A program made the translations under genes and the position numbers. Source: Erodium maritimum (lineage: Eukaryota > Streptophyta > Magnoliopsida > Geraniales > Geraniaceae). From it: 64,000 nt of DNA. The stretch is from NCBI GenBank assembly GCA_963921825.1, contig OY997596.1, forward strand, positions 12,157,001 through 12,221,000, written 5' to 3'. Shown piece after piece: positions 1 to 14,737 of this stretch. Every line of letters begins with the position of its first letter. The first letter of the stretch is position 1. Below the pieces are notes generated by a model, which was given only the letters and a program-made list of their open reading frames with translations, was not told where the DNA came from and did no database searches.

Positions 1-1
1 A

Positions 2-1753
2 GATAACATCTGGGCTCAAGAGATGGGTGAATATAATTCCTTTCAAGTTCAAAGCCTGCCTGGTTACAATACTTCTCAATCATCTTCAGGCTCTCCAAAT
101 GGCATCACCAATACTGTGGATGCACCGGTAGACTCTCCAAATAGTACTCTTCAGGTCCCTGATTGGGGTGGCGGGAACCAATCTATTTGGCAGTTCAAAA
201 AAGGTGTTGAGGAGGCCAGCAAATTTCTTCCAAGCGGTAAAGACTTGTTTGTCAATTTGGATGTGCCTCGAGAGCGGAAGTTAGTAGCTTCTAACATGAC
301 AGTCAAGGTAGAGAGGAGGGAGGAAGGAGAATTATCATCCAATAGTTCAAGGGGAAGGAAGAATCTTCACAGGGAGGATGGAGATTTAGAAGAAGAGAGG
401 AGTACTAAGCAAGCAGCAGTTTTTAACGAATCTCCTCTGCGAACAGAGAAGTTTGATGAAGTGTTACTTTGTTATAACGGCCAAGGTCCTGTGGCAATTC
501 TTCGTGACGCATTGCAGAGTGGAACAAACAAGAACTTTTCTTCAAATGGGCAATCAAAGGGATCTAATGGTGGAAAGGGCCGTGGTAAGAAACCAAGTAG
601 AAGAAAGGATGTTGTGGATTTGAGAACTCTGCTAGTAAACTGTGCACAAGCTGTTGCTGCTGATGATCGCAGGAGTGCAAATGAACTTCTAAAGCATATT
701 AGACAGCACTCTTCTCCATTTGGGGATGGAAATGAAAGATTAGCTCATTGCTTTGCTAATGGCCTTGAGGCACGCCTAGCTGGTACTGGCAGCCAGATTT
801 ATAGAGGCCTTATTAGTAAAAGAACATCTGCTGCTGATTTGCTGAAAGCTTACCAGTTATACCTTGCTGCATGCCCATTCAGGAAGATGTCTAACTTCGC
901 AGCAAACAAGACTATATTCAATGTATCAGAAAATGCAACGAGGCTCCACATTATAGACTTTGGTATCCTCTATGGTTTCCAATGGCCCACCCTTATTCAG
1001 CGGCTCTCTGGCAGACCCGGTGGGCCTCCAAAGCTTCGGATTACTGGAATAGATTTTCCCCAACCTGGGTTTCGTCCAGCAGAGAGAGTTGAGGAAACTG
1101 GTCGGAGGTTAGCAAATTATGCAGAAAGTTTCAATGTGCCATTTGAATATGTTGCTGTAGCTAAGAAATGGGAAACTATACAGATAGAGGAACTCAAGAT
1201 TGACAAGGATGAGGTAGTTGTGGTCAACTGTTTGTACAGGTCCAAGAACTTGCTCGATGAAACTGTGGCTGCTGACAGTGCGAGAAACATGTTTCTTAAT
1301 TTGATAAGGGAGATCAACCCGGATGTTTTTCTCCACGGGGTAATTAATGGGGCCTACAATGCCCCATTCTTTGTCACTCGATTTCGAGAAGCACTGTTTC
1401 ACTTCTCTTCACTGTTTGATATGCTTGAAACTATTGTACCAAGGGAAGATAGGGAGAGGATGCTGATCGAGAAAGAGATCTTTGGGAGGGAGGCTTTGAA
1501 TGTTATAGCTTGTGAGGGATGGGAGAGAGTGGAGAGGCCAGAGACATACAAGCAGTGGCAAGTCCGTAACCTGAGGGCTGGGTTTCTTCAGCAACCTTTT
1601 GACAGGGACATTGTGAAAAGAGCGACTAATAGAGTGAGGTTGAGCTACCAAAAGAACTTTGTAATTGATCAGGATAGCAAGTGGCTGTTGCAGGGATGGA
1701 AGGGGCGGATTGTTTATGCCCTTTCCTGTTGGAAACCGGCACAGAGAACTTGA
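2..1753 (+). CDS. GRAS family transcription regulator, scarecrow-like (LISCL/SCL14-type), 5'-partial
   Basis: This is the C-terminal part of a plant GRAS transcriptional regulator, a nuclear protein that acts through DNA-binding partners. Counting from the ATG at 23, the conserved domain starts near residue 197 (VDLRTLLVNCAQAV, first leucine-rich region). The VHIID motif is LHIIDFG at residues 308-314, followed by the second leucine-rich region and the PFYRE block. The SAW block ends in LLQGWKGRIVYALSCWKP just before the TGA at 1751-1753. The low-complexity, charged N-terminal part fits the LISCL subfamily (SCL9, SCL14, SCL33 relatives). The frame is open from base 2, with no stop before the ATG at 23, and family members are usually longer, so the true start probably lies outside the window. 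The GRAS assignment is firm; the exact subfamily member is inferred from overall similarity. Confidence 0.95.
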   Translation, partial: DNIWAQEMGEYNSFQVQSLPGYNTSQSSSGSPNGITNTVDAPVDSPNSTLQVPDWGGGNQSIWQFKKGVEEASKFLPSGKDLFVNLDVPRERKLVASNMTVKVERREEGELSSNSSRGRKNLHREDGDLEEERSTKQAAVFNESPLRTEKFDEVLLCYNGQGPVAILRDALQSGTNKNFSSNGQSKGSNGGKGRGKKPSRRKDVVDLRTLLVNCAQAVAADDRRSANELLKHIRQHSSPFGDGNERLAHCFANGLEARLAGTGSQIYRGLISKRTSAADLLKAYQLYLAACPFRKMSNFAANKTIFNVSENATRLHIIDFGILYGFQWPTLIQRLSGRPGGPPKLRITGIDFPQPGFRPAERVEETGRRLANYAESFNVPFEYVAVAKKWETIQIEELKIDKDEVVVVNCLYRSKNLLDETVAADSARNMFLNLIREINPDVFLHGVINGAYNAPFFVTRFREALFHFSSLFDMLETIVPREDRERMLIEKEIFGREALNVIACEGWERVERPETYKQWQVRNLRAGFLQQPFDRDIVKRATNRVRLSYQKNFVIDQDSKWLLQGWKGRIVYALSCWKPAQRT

Positions 1754-3009
1754 GAGGTATGATCTTTAGGGTCAGCCCTCGGTAGCGTCTGCATTTAACA
1801 AAGATGAATAACACCAAGTAAGGTCATTCCCAGTCTTTGTTCTTTGTTTCTTTATTTCTTACGAGTGACTGAACGGATACAAACTGACAGGTTGAAGAAA
1901 GGTATGGGTACTTGCTTCTCAGTGCTATGCTTAGAGAAGGCAATCAAAACAAAGGATGATGATGCGGAAAAGTTAACCACATTTGATTGGTGTGCCATTA
2001 TCTGGTTGAGCTAGAGCATGAGCAGACATGATGCCCTTAGGCAGGTAGGGTGATTTAGCATAATATGTCTGAGAAGTTCATGTGTATACAATAATCATGT
2101 GTAGAGAAGGAAAAGACTTGCTACACAAATGAATGGTTTTATTCTGTCAGAAATCAACCAGAATACATGATGAATTTGAGATTTTGAGCTTGTTAATTAT
2201 TAGCTTCAAGACGAATTGAAATTGGAGAAGAAAGAAGCCAAGTCATGGAGGCTTTCAGCTCATGCCCATTTTATGTTGGAAATAAGATTGCTTGCTGTAG
2301 ACAATTAATTTATGAAAGTTGCAGAGACATACATATAACTATTCATGAAAATCTAAGTAGCTGATGTTGATTTGATTGAACTAAAATGGAGGCACATCAA
2401 GTGCATCCACAACAGTGACAATCACTTAGTGAGAGAATAGAGACAAAGGGCATCATTTTACATAGAAACGGCCAAACTTCCTTGTATCTTCTCTTTGGAT
2501 TGTTTTGATCCATTTTAATTCAACTTAGCATCTTTTCTTTTCTAGGACTGAATTGCGGCCTCACCTGACTGAGCTTGCGTACAAATGTACCAACGGGTTG
2601 CCCAGGACACCGATGAGCAACAAAACAAAACCAGTCTTAAGATACCTAATTATGGTAGGACCAAAACTCACACATTAAATGACCATTATTCCATGTAAAA
2701 CTAAGACTCACAATAACCATTATTTTATCAGACGAAAAACATGTTAACATCACCACTTATGCATGAAGGAGGCATTGCTATGTCACATAGACTAAGATAT
2801 TAAGGTAACCTTAATCACATTCATACAAATCTGGGACGTGCAACCTTAAAGCTAGCCTTGTGTAAATACTTCAGCTCAGGTTCACCACAGAACATACACA
2901 CATCTTATATCCTTATGATGTTCTATGTTTTCTTGTGTTACCCAGGTTTAGCAATCAGAGAGTGAACACAGATTCTAAACAACAGCTCAATGGCCATAGT
3001 AGATACAAA
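1754..3009. other. 3' UTR of the GRAS gene and convergent intergenic spacer
   Basis: I see no coding sequence here. The left part should hold the 3' UTR of the GRAS gene and the right part that of the convergent Rossmann-fold gene. The composition is ordinary AT-rich plant spacer with no recognisable repeat or RNA gene. Confidence 0.6.
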
Positions 3010-5592
<2,583 letters not shown>

Positions 5593-5980
5593 GGTTGCAA
5601 AGGATACGAACTCTGTCTCTCTCCTTCTCTGCCTGGTAGGTGTTTGATGAAATGACAATGAAATTATCGAGCTGTAACTTTAATGTGTCGAAGGTTCTGG
5701 AACACTCGACGGGGGCAACCAGTTTCTTTTACTGTGACGCTAACGAAAGCTTAATGAGGAAAGGACACGTGTCGATGTAGTCATGGTTGAAAGGCTTGGT
5801 AGTACGAACTAAAATGGTACGTTTTACTTCGGGATTGACTGTAGGGACTCTAGAGGTGGGCCTGTATAGTGAACTATCGTACATAATCAGCTTCAGAGCT
5901 GTAATGTTCTTCTGGGCCTACATAGGCCCATTTACATAAAGAAAAATAAAGCACAATTTGTCTTCGCATGTTTACCCATG
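5593..5980. promoter_or_regulatory. 5' UTR and upstream region of the Rossmann-fold gene
   Basis: This stretch lies directly upstream of the minus-strand start codon. A pyrimidine-rich tract near 5610-5635 (CT repeats on the plus strand, GA repeats on the sense strand) probably belongs to the 5' UTR. I could not place a clear TATA box. The right edge meets the poly(T) end of a LINE relic. Confidence 0.45.
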
Positions 5981-6601
5981 TTTTTTTAGAATAAGGAATA
6001 GTTGTATTAATATAAATCAAAGTCAATACAATGGTTATAGTTGGAATAATGATCCAATAACCTTTAGATAAAGGAATTAGTCCGACAGGAAACGATTAGG
6101 ATAACCATTAAACATAACTAAAGCAGGAAATGAAATCAAAACTAGAATATAAATAAACTTCAAAAGCTTCAGACTACCAAGAATCTCTCCAAGTAGTGCC
6201 TAAACGATTGTCGATCCCTGCTTTTCAAGTACTCATTTCATAGTGCGAGCAACCGAACTTGAACTTGGCAATCTAAGTGGGAGGTACGGCTCGAACCAGG
6301 AACCCCTCCCCGAGTAGGTCCCTGGAGCCCGAGATACCTAACATCCTTCGTGGCGGGGCTTCTTCTCAGCCCACGTCTGATCCTCCCGCAGCTCCCCCGC
6401 TATGTCCCTCTTCTGGCCCTACAGGCCTTGCATCTTCCCAGATGGGACAGACCCAATGAGGCCTATCTCTGAAGACTGACTAGGGCCTCGAGGGTAATGC
6501 ATCACCCCGGAGCGGCCTTAAAACCCGTGAACCATGTTAGGTACTATGCCTGGGGTTATTAGCAGTTCCTTCCCCCAAGACGACCCGGTCTTAGATATTA
6601 G
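5981..6601 (-). mobile_element. LINE relic 1, 3' part with poly(A) tail
   Basis: On the minus strand this ends in an A-tail (plus-strand T-run 5981-5987), preceded by a terminal sequence typical of plant LINEs (ATTAATACAACTATTCC). It is joined to 10174-11040 by removal of the solo LTR at 6602-10168: the 5-bp duplication ATTAG marks the split. No reverse-transcriptase motif can be read between the ORF1 part and the tail, so the copy appears to lack ORF2. Confidence 0.6.
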
Positions 6602-7112
6602 TGTCACGCCCCAATTTCAGTAAACCGAACTCGGGACGCGAACGTTTAAAACAATAAAACATTTTGAAACCTTTTACATAAAATCACTTTAAAATCACCA
6701 ATTGTTCAACAAAATAATATTTACAACTTAAAACACGTCCCAACAAGTGGACAAAAGTATGGTATCCGTCGTTAGACTCAAAGTAAACCCAGAATCCCGC
6801 TCCTAGCTCTTCAAGCTTCAGAAGCTCCCCTAGTCCAACCTGCAACCGGTACCTGTAGGAAAAGCAGCTAGGGGTGAGCGTTCGCTCACCACCACGGATA
6901 ACAGACTGACTACGGCATAGTCAGCAGACAAAGCCGGTAACACCAACGACCAACTCAACACCGGGGATCACCATCCCCAAACTCAAGTAATCCGACTGAC
7001 ACCCACGCACTGATACTTTCCTCCACCGACTCAACACTCGGACTCGCAAAGTAGACCCGACACAACGATCACGACCTCTTCCAAGGACTCAAAAGACCAC
7101 CACGCACACCCA

Positions 7113-7195
7113 AGATCACAAAGGATCGCACACCAAACAAGATCACAAAGGATCGCACACCAAACAAGATCACAACAGATCGCATACCAGCTGCT
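7113..7195. repeat. Tandem repeat, 27-bp unit, three copies
   Basis: Three copies of a 27-bp unit with core GATCACAAAGGATCGCACAC follow one another within the solo LTR. The last copy has diverged. Confidence 0.8.
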
Positions 7196-7214
7196 CATAA
7201 ACCTCCCTCAACGA

Positions 7215-7545
7215 CACGAACACGGATCAGGCTAGCCAAAGAATGCTCACAACTTGCCGAGACTCGAACACGGATAAGGCTAGCCAAAGAATGCTCACAA
7301 CCTGCCGAGACTCGAACTTGGTTAGGCCAGCCAAAGAATGCTCGTAACCTACCGGGACTCGAACTTGGTCAGGCCAGCCAAAGAATGCTCGTAACCTACC
7401 GGGACTCGAACTTGGTCAGGCCAGCCAAAGAATGCTCGTAACCTATCGGGACTCGAACTTGGTCAGGCCAGCCAAAGAATGCTCGTAACCTACCGGGACT
7501 CGAACTTGGTCAGGCCAGCCAAAGAATGCTCGTAACCTACCGGTA
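7215..7545. repeat. Tandem repeat, 47-bp unit, about seven copies
   Basis: The unit holds GACTCGAACTTGGTCAGGCC followed by AGCCAAAGAATGCTCGTAAC. The first two copies differ most (ACACGGAT in place of ACTTGGTC); the later ones are almost identical. The array lies inside the solo LTR. Confidence 0.88.
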
Positions 7546-7664
7546 TTCGCACCACTTCCCGACACACAGTCGGGTCACTAACCTCGGGAAAGCACAATCA
7601 CAATCACAAGCAAAGTTCAACAAACAGCAACAACACAGGTTCAACACTCCACAGGCACTCATGG

Positions 7665-8075
7665 CCACCCAAGACACCAACGGTAAAACACAGACTCAAC
7701 AACCCACGGGCACTCACGGCCTCCCAAGACACACCAACCATAACTCACGGGCTCAACAACCCCACGGGCACTCACGGCCTCCCAAGACACACCAACCATA
7801 ACTCACGGGCTCAACAACCCCACGGGCAGTCACGGCCACCCAAGACACACCAACCATAACACACGGGCTCAACAACCCCACGGGCAGTCACGGCCACCCA
7901 AGACACACCAACAGTAACTCACGGGCTCAACAACCCCACGGGCACTCATGGCCACCCAAGACACACCAGTAACACGGGCTCTCATGGCCACCCAAGACAC
8001 AACAGTAACACAGGATCTCATGGCCACCCAAGACACAACAGTAACACGGGATCTCATGGCCACCCAAGACACGAA
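7665..8075. repeat. Tandem array, 58-bp units grading into 36-bp units
   Basis: Units of about 58 bp carry CACGGGCTCAACAACCCCAC and a GGCCACCCAAGACAC block. From about 7965 the unit shortens to about 36 bp by loss of the CAACAACCCCACGGG part. Isolated copies reappear near 8325-8350. This points to unequal exchange inside the LTR. Confidence 0.85.
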
Positions 8076-10173
8076 TTACACAAATAACCTCCGGCATAAC
8101 CAATGCCTCCAACAGTCCTAATATCAACAGTTTCACAATCAACCTCCGGGCATGGTCATATGCCTCCAGTAATTCTACTAACGCTAAGTTCTCTGCTCCT
8201 ATGACACTACTAAGTGTCACATGCATTTCCAATATTCGCTACGTTCCCGTATCATGCATTTCTAATATTCGATAACCTACTTAACCCACGACACCCCGGT
8301 GTCACATGCAATTCTACTGTTAACACGGGCTCTCATTGCCACCCAAGACACGAACTAAACAATCATCCTCCGGGCATAACCAGATGCCTCCAGTAATTCA
8401 AATATCAATAAGTTCACTGCTCCTACGACACTACTAAGTGTCACATGCATTTCTATTGTTCGATACGTTACCGTATCATACGACACCACCCGGTGTCGCA
8501 TGCCTTTCTATTATTCGATAAACTTACTTAACCCACGACACCCAAGTGTCACATGCATTTCTACTGTTAACTTTCCCTAGTCAGGGCCGAGATCCGACTA
8601 CTTTTCCCTACCTCGTATGCTTTCTCCAAAAGCTCATAATCAAGCTCCGGCGTGATCTCGATCACTCGCCTAGCTTTCCCTTTCCTCTGTCGGTGGCACG
8701 ATCTAAAAAGAACACAATTTAAAACACTTTTAAGCTTGCAGGCATAAACTGAAATTTAATAAACTTGACGCCCAAAAGTAACCCGACAATGTCGATCACT
8801 CCCAAACTTCCCAATTACTCGACATTGTCGATAATGGACCCGGAAAAGCCCGATTCGCCCGACATGGCGAATCTGACCGGGTTTTGGAAACGCCCTTCCG
8901 GGGCTCCGAAAATTCCCGTTTTCGTTTCTACGGTCTTAGAATAATTCAACGGTTCCAATGCAATCGACGGAATCAATTTCCGAATGCTCACGAATTACAA
9001 ACTCTAGTTCCCTATTTCTCAATACAAGGTATGGCAATCTACAAAAGAAAATAACCTATCTTTTGTTACCACTAAAATAAGAACTCAAGAAAACAAATTA
9101 ACAAGAACACACACCTGTAGCTTCGTTTCCTCTTGACCCATTGTGTTCGTGTCTATGCTTACTGTTAAGAAGCACACGATTTCCTAAATAAGGAAATAGA
9201 ACTCTGCACCATCAAAAGATATGACGCCACCATCTATCCATTAACTCCATGGAAAAAGGAATGTATTTAAATCATCCACCATAAGCAGCCACTACCTTGC
9301 ATTTATGATTTTCCAACAAACACACCTGAGTTCTTTTCTTTTTGGTGTTGGCGTCAATCAATGTACCAAGCACAAGATCAACATTAATGATCTCCACTGA
9401 CAACACACAAGAAAGCAGATCAAGCCTTATGATCCTTCAAACAAAGCTTGATCCTTTTTATGTTTCCGTGTTGTTTCAGGAGCACAGAAATGTAGATCTC
9501 CGCCGTCCAAAGCTGTTCTCCGCAATATGTGCAAGCCGCCCCTCATTTGTTCTTGTCCCTTAAAATTGAAAACCCTACTTCTCTAATATATAGCTGTAAC
9601 ACGAATGGGCTTAAGTGAGGTGATAAATGGGCCAAGCTTATGGGCCTTTGGGCCATGGCAGCCAAAAACAAATAACAATCTCCATCTTGGCGATAAAGCC
9701 AAAAAAGCTCCACTTGTTGGTCGTCCTCCATCGGGTCATAAAGACCCCACCCCGAAGGGTCCATCTCTACCTCACATATATCTCATCCCAAAACAAATTT
9801 ATCCGATAAAGCCCCTAATTTGACCTCGTTTGACCCGGATTTGACTTTTTCGCAAAAGTAGTCATTTGAAAGGAAACGACCCAACTAAGACCGCTATAAC
9901 GACGACTAAGCTTTTTGGATCCAAAACGGCCTCGAACGGACCAAAACGTCGCTCGGTTGACCTTTCCGGCAAAAAGTCAACATTTCCCAAATTGGTCAGA
10001 AAGTTGCCCTGAGTCCCCCGGAACTCACTTTGGTCGATATCGGGGTCAACTTACGTCCGGTATGACCCTCGGAGTCAATTTTAGGTTTAATTAAGTGCAT
10101 GACCAAATTTTTTAAATTTTCCTGTTTTTCGCAGGTTTGACTGGCGTTGACCAGGAGTGGTTATTACAATTAG

Positions 10174-11040
10174 CGTGTCCGAGGACAATGATGCAAACCC
10201 TATCAGTGGTGGAGGCGCTTCCTTTCCCCAATCCGTGACGTACGCTTTATCCACCTTGGCGGACTTGAACTCTAGGATCGACTCATCAAAGCGGGGCGTT
10301 TGTGGAACCTCCTAGTCACAATCCCGAACCATATGACCAAGTTTCTCATAGTTGAAGTAGAATGCCGAGAGGCGTTCATATGTCAGGGTGACTCTTACCA
10401 GGTCTGGGAACTCCCGAAAGCACATGATCAAGATACACCGAGGAGGTTAGTGAATGTCCATCCAAAACCGAACTCTCACCGTACCACCCCAGCATATACC
10501 TCATTGATCAAATGGGGCATCCTTGTACTCTCCTAGTGTATCCCCTATGACTTCCACAGTAGCACTCGTTCGGACAAGGGGCGGGATTCCTCGAGTATGG
10601 ACCCATAACTAGATGCGGTCCAACCGAGGGAGCTCCCGAGCCATTGGGTTAGTGATCTCACTGAACAGCAGCGGACGACCGTGAAAGAACCACGACTCAT
10701 TGCGACGAACCCATGCTCTAGCCTCTTGAGATAGAAAGTAGAAGGCGAAGGTGCCCGGTTCTAGGTCCTTAACCACCAGATCCATTCCCGAGCGACCTCG
10801 TGCACGTGTGATGATCGCCAGCAAACCCTCCTTGCGGGGCAGGTAGGGGAAAACGACCCACCACGTCGAATTGGAGGCGCGTCAGCACTTGAGGGTGCGT
10901 CGGGGTGTAGAGCACCACGACTTCCATCGCTTCCTCCTCAATAAGACAATAGGTAGAGAAGGTAGTCTGGAGATACCCTATCGACGACGGGGGAACATGA
11001 GGAGTCGGAACCCTAGCATGTGTAGCCACGTCGGACAATT
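10174..11040 (-). pseudogene. LINE relic 1, ORF1 part (DUF4283 and CCHC zinc knuckle), decayed
   Basis: Read on the minus strand, 10609-10860 gives a DUF4283-type domain: VVGRFPLP, then VKDLEPGTFAFYF, then WFFHGRPLLFSE. Next come WVHTRGIPPLV and, near 10310-10370, a zinc-knuckle remnant YERLSAFYFNYEKLGHMVRD, where the first cysteines have become tyrosines. Stops interrupt the frame. Plant L1-like LINEs encode this domain pair in ORF1, an RNA-binding protein. The relic continues into 5981-6601 beyond the inserted solo LTR. Confidence 0.72.
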
Positions 11041-11975
11041 GATTGCAACATTTTTCAAATGTGCGACCCTATGTATTTCGAGATATATTTGTGATATGTG
11101 CTTTTATGATGATATACAAAATAATTCAAGAAATTCCACACCTTACTTTAATAGTCTTTTTCTCTTCACTAATACTGTTTCATCAAAACGAGGCAAACAA
11201 ATCGTTCATTAAACACATTTTCCTTCAGAAACTCATAATAAAAACATTATCGTGTGAATAAAATTAATGAATAAATAAAGCGTATTAACAACTTAGCAAA
11301 TGCAACTTTACATGATGAGAACATATATTAGATCGATGCATCTCACAACACTGATCATAATTATCCCCAAGAAGTATCTATATGAGCAACTGAGATCTCA
11401 TACTAGTTCTTTTAGATCTCATACTATTTCATACTAGTTCTTCTAGATCTCATACCATGCCATAAGTTATCGGAATCTTACTGTTATTCAATGAATGATC
11501 ATATGATTTATTAATATTCTACACATCATCGTCGATCCTAGATAACAAAGACAAGTATGTCAACGTTAAAACATTTGCATTCTTGAATTTTTAGTTCAAT
11601 ATAGTGTAGACTTTGACTATTCTCGCGGCTGTATAATATAACTCAGGTAATCGAACATTTATATTTTTAGTACTCAATTTCACCGTGATTACGTTGGGTG
11701 ATACTTGAGGAATTCATTGTCATTTGTGGTCTCAATATAATTTAATGTAACATTGCTAACACTAAGTAGATTATTTCTAGATATACTTGCATATATAGTA
11801 GTGTAAATGCGTAACTTTATAATAATTTTTAACAATATGGCAGTTCAGTCGAAGCCATTAACTAGGGCGATGTGAAGTTTACGATTGTGATGGTACCTTG
11901 AGGAAGCTTAAGAAAAGTCAACAAATAAGTGTTAAATATAGAGTCAATATTTTCGATAATTCACTCATTATTTTA
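11041..11975. other. AT-rich spacer, nothing recognised
   Basis: No ORF with recognisable similarity, no clear repeat and no RNA gene are seen. The composition is AT-rich with short GATCTCATAC repeats near 11390-11460. Confidence 0.5.
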
Positions 11976-12882
11976 GGGATAATTGTCAAAACATGCATTA
12001 ATGTTTCGTCCACAAACGAAATAGTGCACAATGTTTTGTCCACGTCGTCTGGCTACCCTTATGAATCGTCCACACACTTCTGTTAGAAAAGTATAACAAC
12101 AGAACCTGAATTGACAATTTTGCCCTTTTGGTTTGAAATTCAAAAATATGAATGAGTTAAAAGACTGATATACCCTCAATTTTACCCTTTTGGTTTGAAA
12201 TTCAAAAATTCATATTTTAATTTAAAAAATAAATAAAAATCAGATTTTTTTTAAAAAATACAAAAAATCAGTTTTTTTTTAAAAAAATAATTAATATTTT
12301 TATTATATATTTTTTTATTTTTATTTTTTCGTTTTTCTTTTTTCTACCCAAATATAATTAAATAAAAAAACTGATTTTTATGTATTTTTTTTAAAAACCT
12401 GATTTTTATGTGTTTTTTAAATTAAAATCTGAATTTTTGAAAATAAAAATAATTTTTATAAATAAATACTGAAATTATAAAAAAACTTATTTCTATGTAT
12501 TTTTTTAAATTAAAATCTAAAATTTTGAAAATAAAAATAATTTTTATAAATAAAAACTGAATTTATAAAAACTGATTTTATATAAAAATATATTTTATTT
12601 GTCTATTTATTTATTTTTTAATTTGTTTTTTTATTAGAGAGGGTAGAATGGTAATGTCTCATGCAAAAGTCAAAAAGAAAGTCAAAAGATTCATGATAAG
12701 GGTAAAATGGTCATTTCAGTTATACTTTAACTGCACATGTATAACAGAAATGGAATATTCCATTAATTTTTCTAACAGAAGTACGTGGACGATTCATAAG
12801 GGTAGCCAGACGATGTGGACAAAACATTGTGCACTATGTCGTTTGTGGACGAAACATTAGTGCATGTTTTGACAATTATCCC
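11976..12882. mobile_element. Non-autonomous Mutator-like (MULE) element with ~115-bp terminal inverted repeats
   Basis: The left end (11976-12090) and right end (12768-12882) are inverted copies of each other over about 115 bp with about five mismatches, starting GGGATAATTGTCAAAACATG. The 680-bp centre is AT-rich with no coding sequence. Long inverted ends beginning GGG fit the Mutator superfamily. The flanks (ATTATTTTA on the left, a T-run then A on the right) are compatible with a 9-bp duplication but not a clean match, because the right side is homopolymeric. Confidence 0.82.
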
Positions 12883-13149
12883 TTTTTTTTTATAGAAACA
12901 CAAAGAGAGTTCCAGACTTCAAGCATACTTTCTCGATTGTTCATTGATATTGATGAGTAACATCAAAATTCGTAAAATTATAAAAGAGCGACGAAACATA
13001 CATGTTATTTTCTGTTATGGTGTGAGTTTGGCACATTCATGATTATAACATGATTTTTCACAATCTTTATTACAACATATGATATATCTATATGTTTATA
13101 TTCTTTGATTCACATGATAAGCAAAACCCACCTAAAATATATAGTACCA
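12883..13149. other. 3' flank of the WRKY gene
   Basis: This holds the probable 3' UTR of the minus-strand WRKY gene. No further feature is seen. Confidence 0.5.
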
Positions 13150-14737
13150 CTAACAATATTCACCAAATACTAGAGAGCTTATACCTAAGTCATACTCATA
13201 ACACGGAGGGGAATAATTAGGAGACCATGAGTGCGAAGAAGGTGAAGTAGGAGGAGAATGGCAAGAGGATGATGAAGAACTAGAGTTGGTGGTGTGATTT
13301 GATGGGTTGAGTATCATCATAGGCACCATGTCCTCCAGCAGGCCCATCCCCCCATGAGAGCCCATAACTGTGCTCTGCTGATCAGGCCGAGGTCCAAAAC
13401 TTGTAGGGCTCTTTTGGGTCTCATGGGCTTTATCTGGACCTTGAGAGACCATCTTCTTGGGCTTCTTTGTCTGCGGATTGGGTTGCTGGTCCGGGCTGGC
13501 TAGGAAATATGGGTAAGCAAAGTGCAGGTGGAGACCCTCATAGGTGATGATCATCGTCTCCGGGTCTTCCCTACACCTCTCCACTTGCTTCTTTGCACTG
13601 CACCTAGGGTTTGTGCATCTGTAATAGCTCCTGCGTTCCCATAACATACATTTGTTCACACCCATTTTTACTAAACAACAAAACTTAATTATAACAAGCT
13701 AACAACGCGTAGTAGACAATAAGATACGCGTCTAAGTATATATTAGGCCAATAGCTATAAATGGTTTAGGTTCATTGTAAGGAGCACAACTTGCTACATA
13801 TACTATTTATTCCTCATTAGGGTAAGCTACAATTCTCCTACAGCCTCTGCTGAGGCATTTCACATGACATATTAACAATGCCAATCGGTAATTATATTGA
13901 GAAGAGAAAAAAGTAGATGCATTAGGAGCATCATTAACATCTAGCACAATCAGTGTTCTAAAATTCCCGACTAGACCCCGCCCAGTCCCCATATTCTTGT
14001 TGACCGACCCAATTAATTCCTGGTTAATTGGGTTAATTCTCGATTAATCTCCAAAAAAACTCTAACCGTCCGACTAGCATCGAACGGCTTTGAGAACCTT
14101 GAGCACAATTATTCAACCACAATCATGTTATCATTTGATGAAGAGTAAGAAGGAAACAGAGGACCCATGTCATCTTCGTTACTTTGAATGAACGATATTG
14201 TCAAATGTTAATAATGTAAGTGAAGTACCTAGGATTTGGGCTGTTCTTGATAGATTTCTGTCCGTATTTCCTCCATTTGTAGCCATCATCAGCCATGGCA
14301 GAGCCGCAGCTCTTGATTCTGAGCGTGTACTTGTTGTCAATCGTACCCGATCCTCTGTCCGACCGCGACACTCTGCACCCCAAAACTCAGCTTCATACCA
14401 AATACATCGTACATACATGAAAACAAGGAAACAGAGGAGATAATGTCCTGTTTACGGACCTGGATTGCGGGAGGTCACCGGGGTGATCTTTTCCGGTGGT
14501 CACGGACAGAGCATTCTCGATGTCTTGGATCGTCGGCCCCGAGTAGACGGCTGAGAGGAGCCTGTTAACGTGGGAGGGTTCTCCGGAAAGGCGGCTGTGT
14601 CTTGGTGAATTGGGTCGGTTCCTGGTTGCGGTTCTCTCCTCGGGGAGCAGAAAGAATGGAGAGTCGTCGCTGAGAAGCTCCCTGACGAGATCGTCGGGGT
14701 CCGAACTGTGAGACGAGTTTGTCATTGGGTCGTCCAT
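13150..14737 (-). CDS. WRKY49: WRKY transcription factor, group IIc type (WRKY49-like), three exons
   Basis: The gene encodes a 300-aa sequence-specific nuclear transcription factor that should bind W-boxes (TTGAC core). Exons on the minus strand are 14460-14737, 14229-14372 and 13150-13630, joined by GT..AG introns in frame. The WRKY domain runs from about residue 120: WRKYGQK at 126-132, then C146-X4-C151-X23-H175-X-H177, the group IIc zinc-finger spacing. The second intron falls after the PR at residues 140-141, the family's conserved intron position. The block KSIKNSPNPR after WRKYGQK and the ending HLHFAYPYF are the basis for calling it WRKY49-like, from memory of the Arabidopsis protein. 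The start is the first in-frame ATG (MDDPMTNSS). The C-terminal part is rich in Ser, Asn and Pro. All key residues are present, so it looks functional. Confidence 0.93.

Larger units (their letters stand above)
6602..10168 (-). mobile_element. 3.57-kb solo LTR of a Ty3/gypsy (Tekay/Del-like) retrotransposon
   Basis: The element begins TGTCACGCCCC and ends GGTTATTACA on the plus strand, so on its own sense (minus) strand it reads TGTAATAACC...GGGGCGTGACA. A perfect 5-bp target duplication ATTAG flanks it at 6597-6601 and 10169-10173. Nothing resembling gag or pol lies inside. The termini match the LTR at 17032-20245 in style, and that element has a gypsy integrase. The absence of a second LTR plus an intact target duplication indicates LTR-LTR recombination. 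It contains several tandem arrays, listed separately. Confidence 0.92.

Noticed and set aside
7215..8075. Regularly spaced repeats resembling a CRISPR array
   Set aside because: Units are contiguous with no unique spacers and lie inside a plant solo LTR. They are ordinary tandem repeats.
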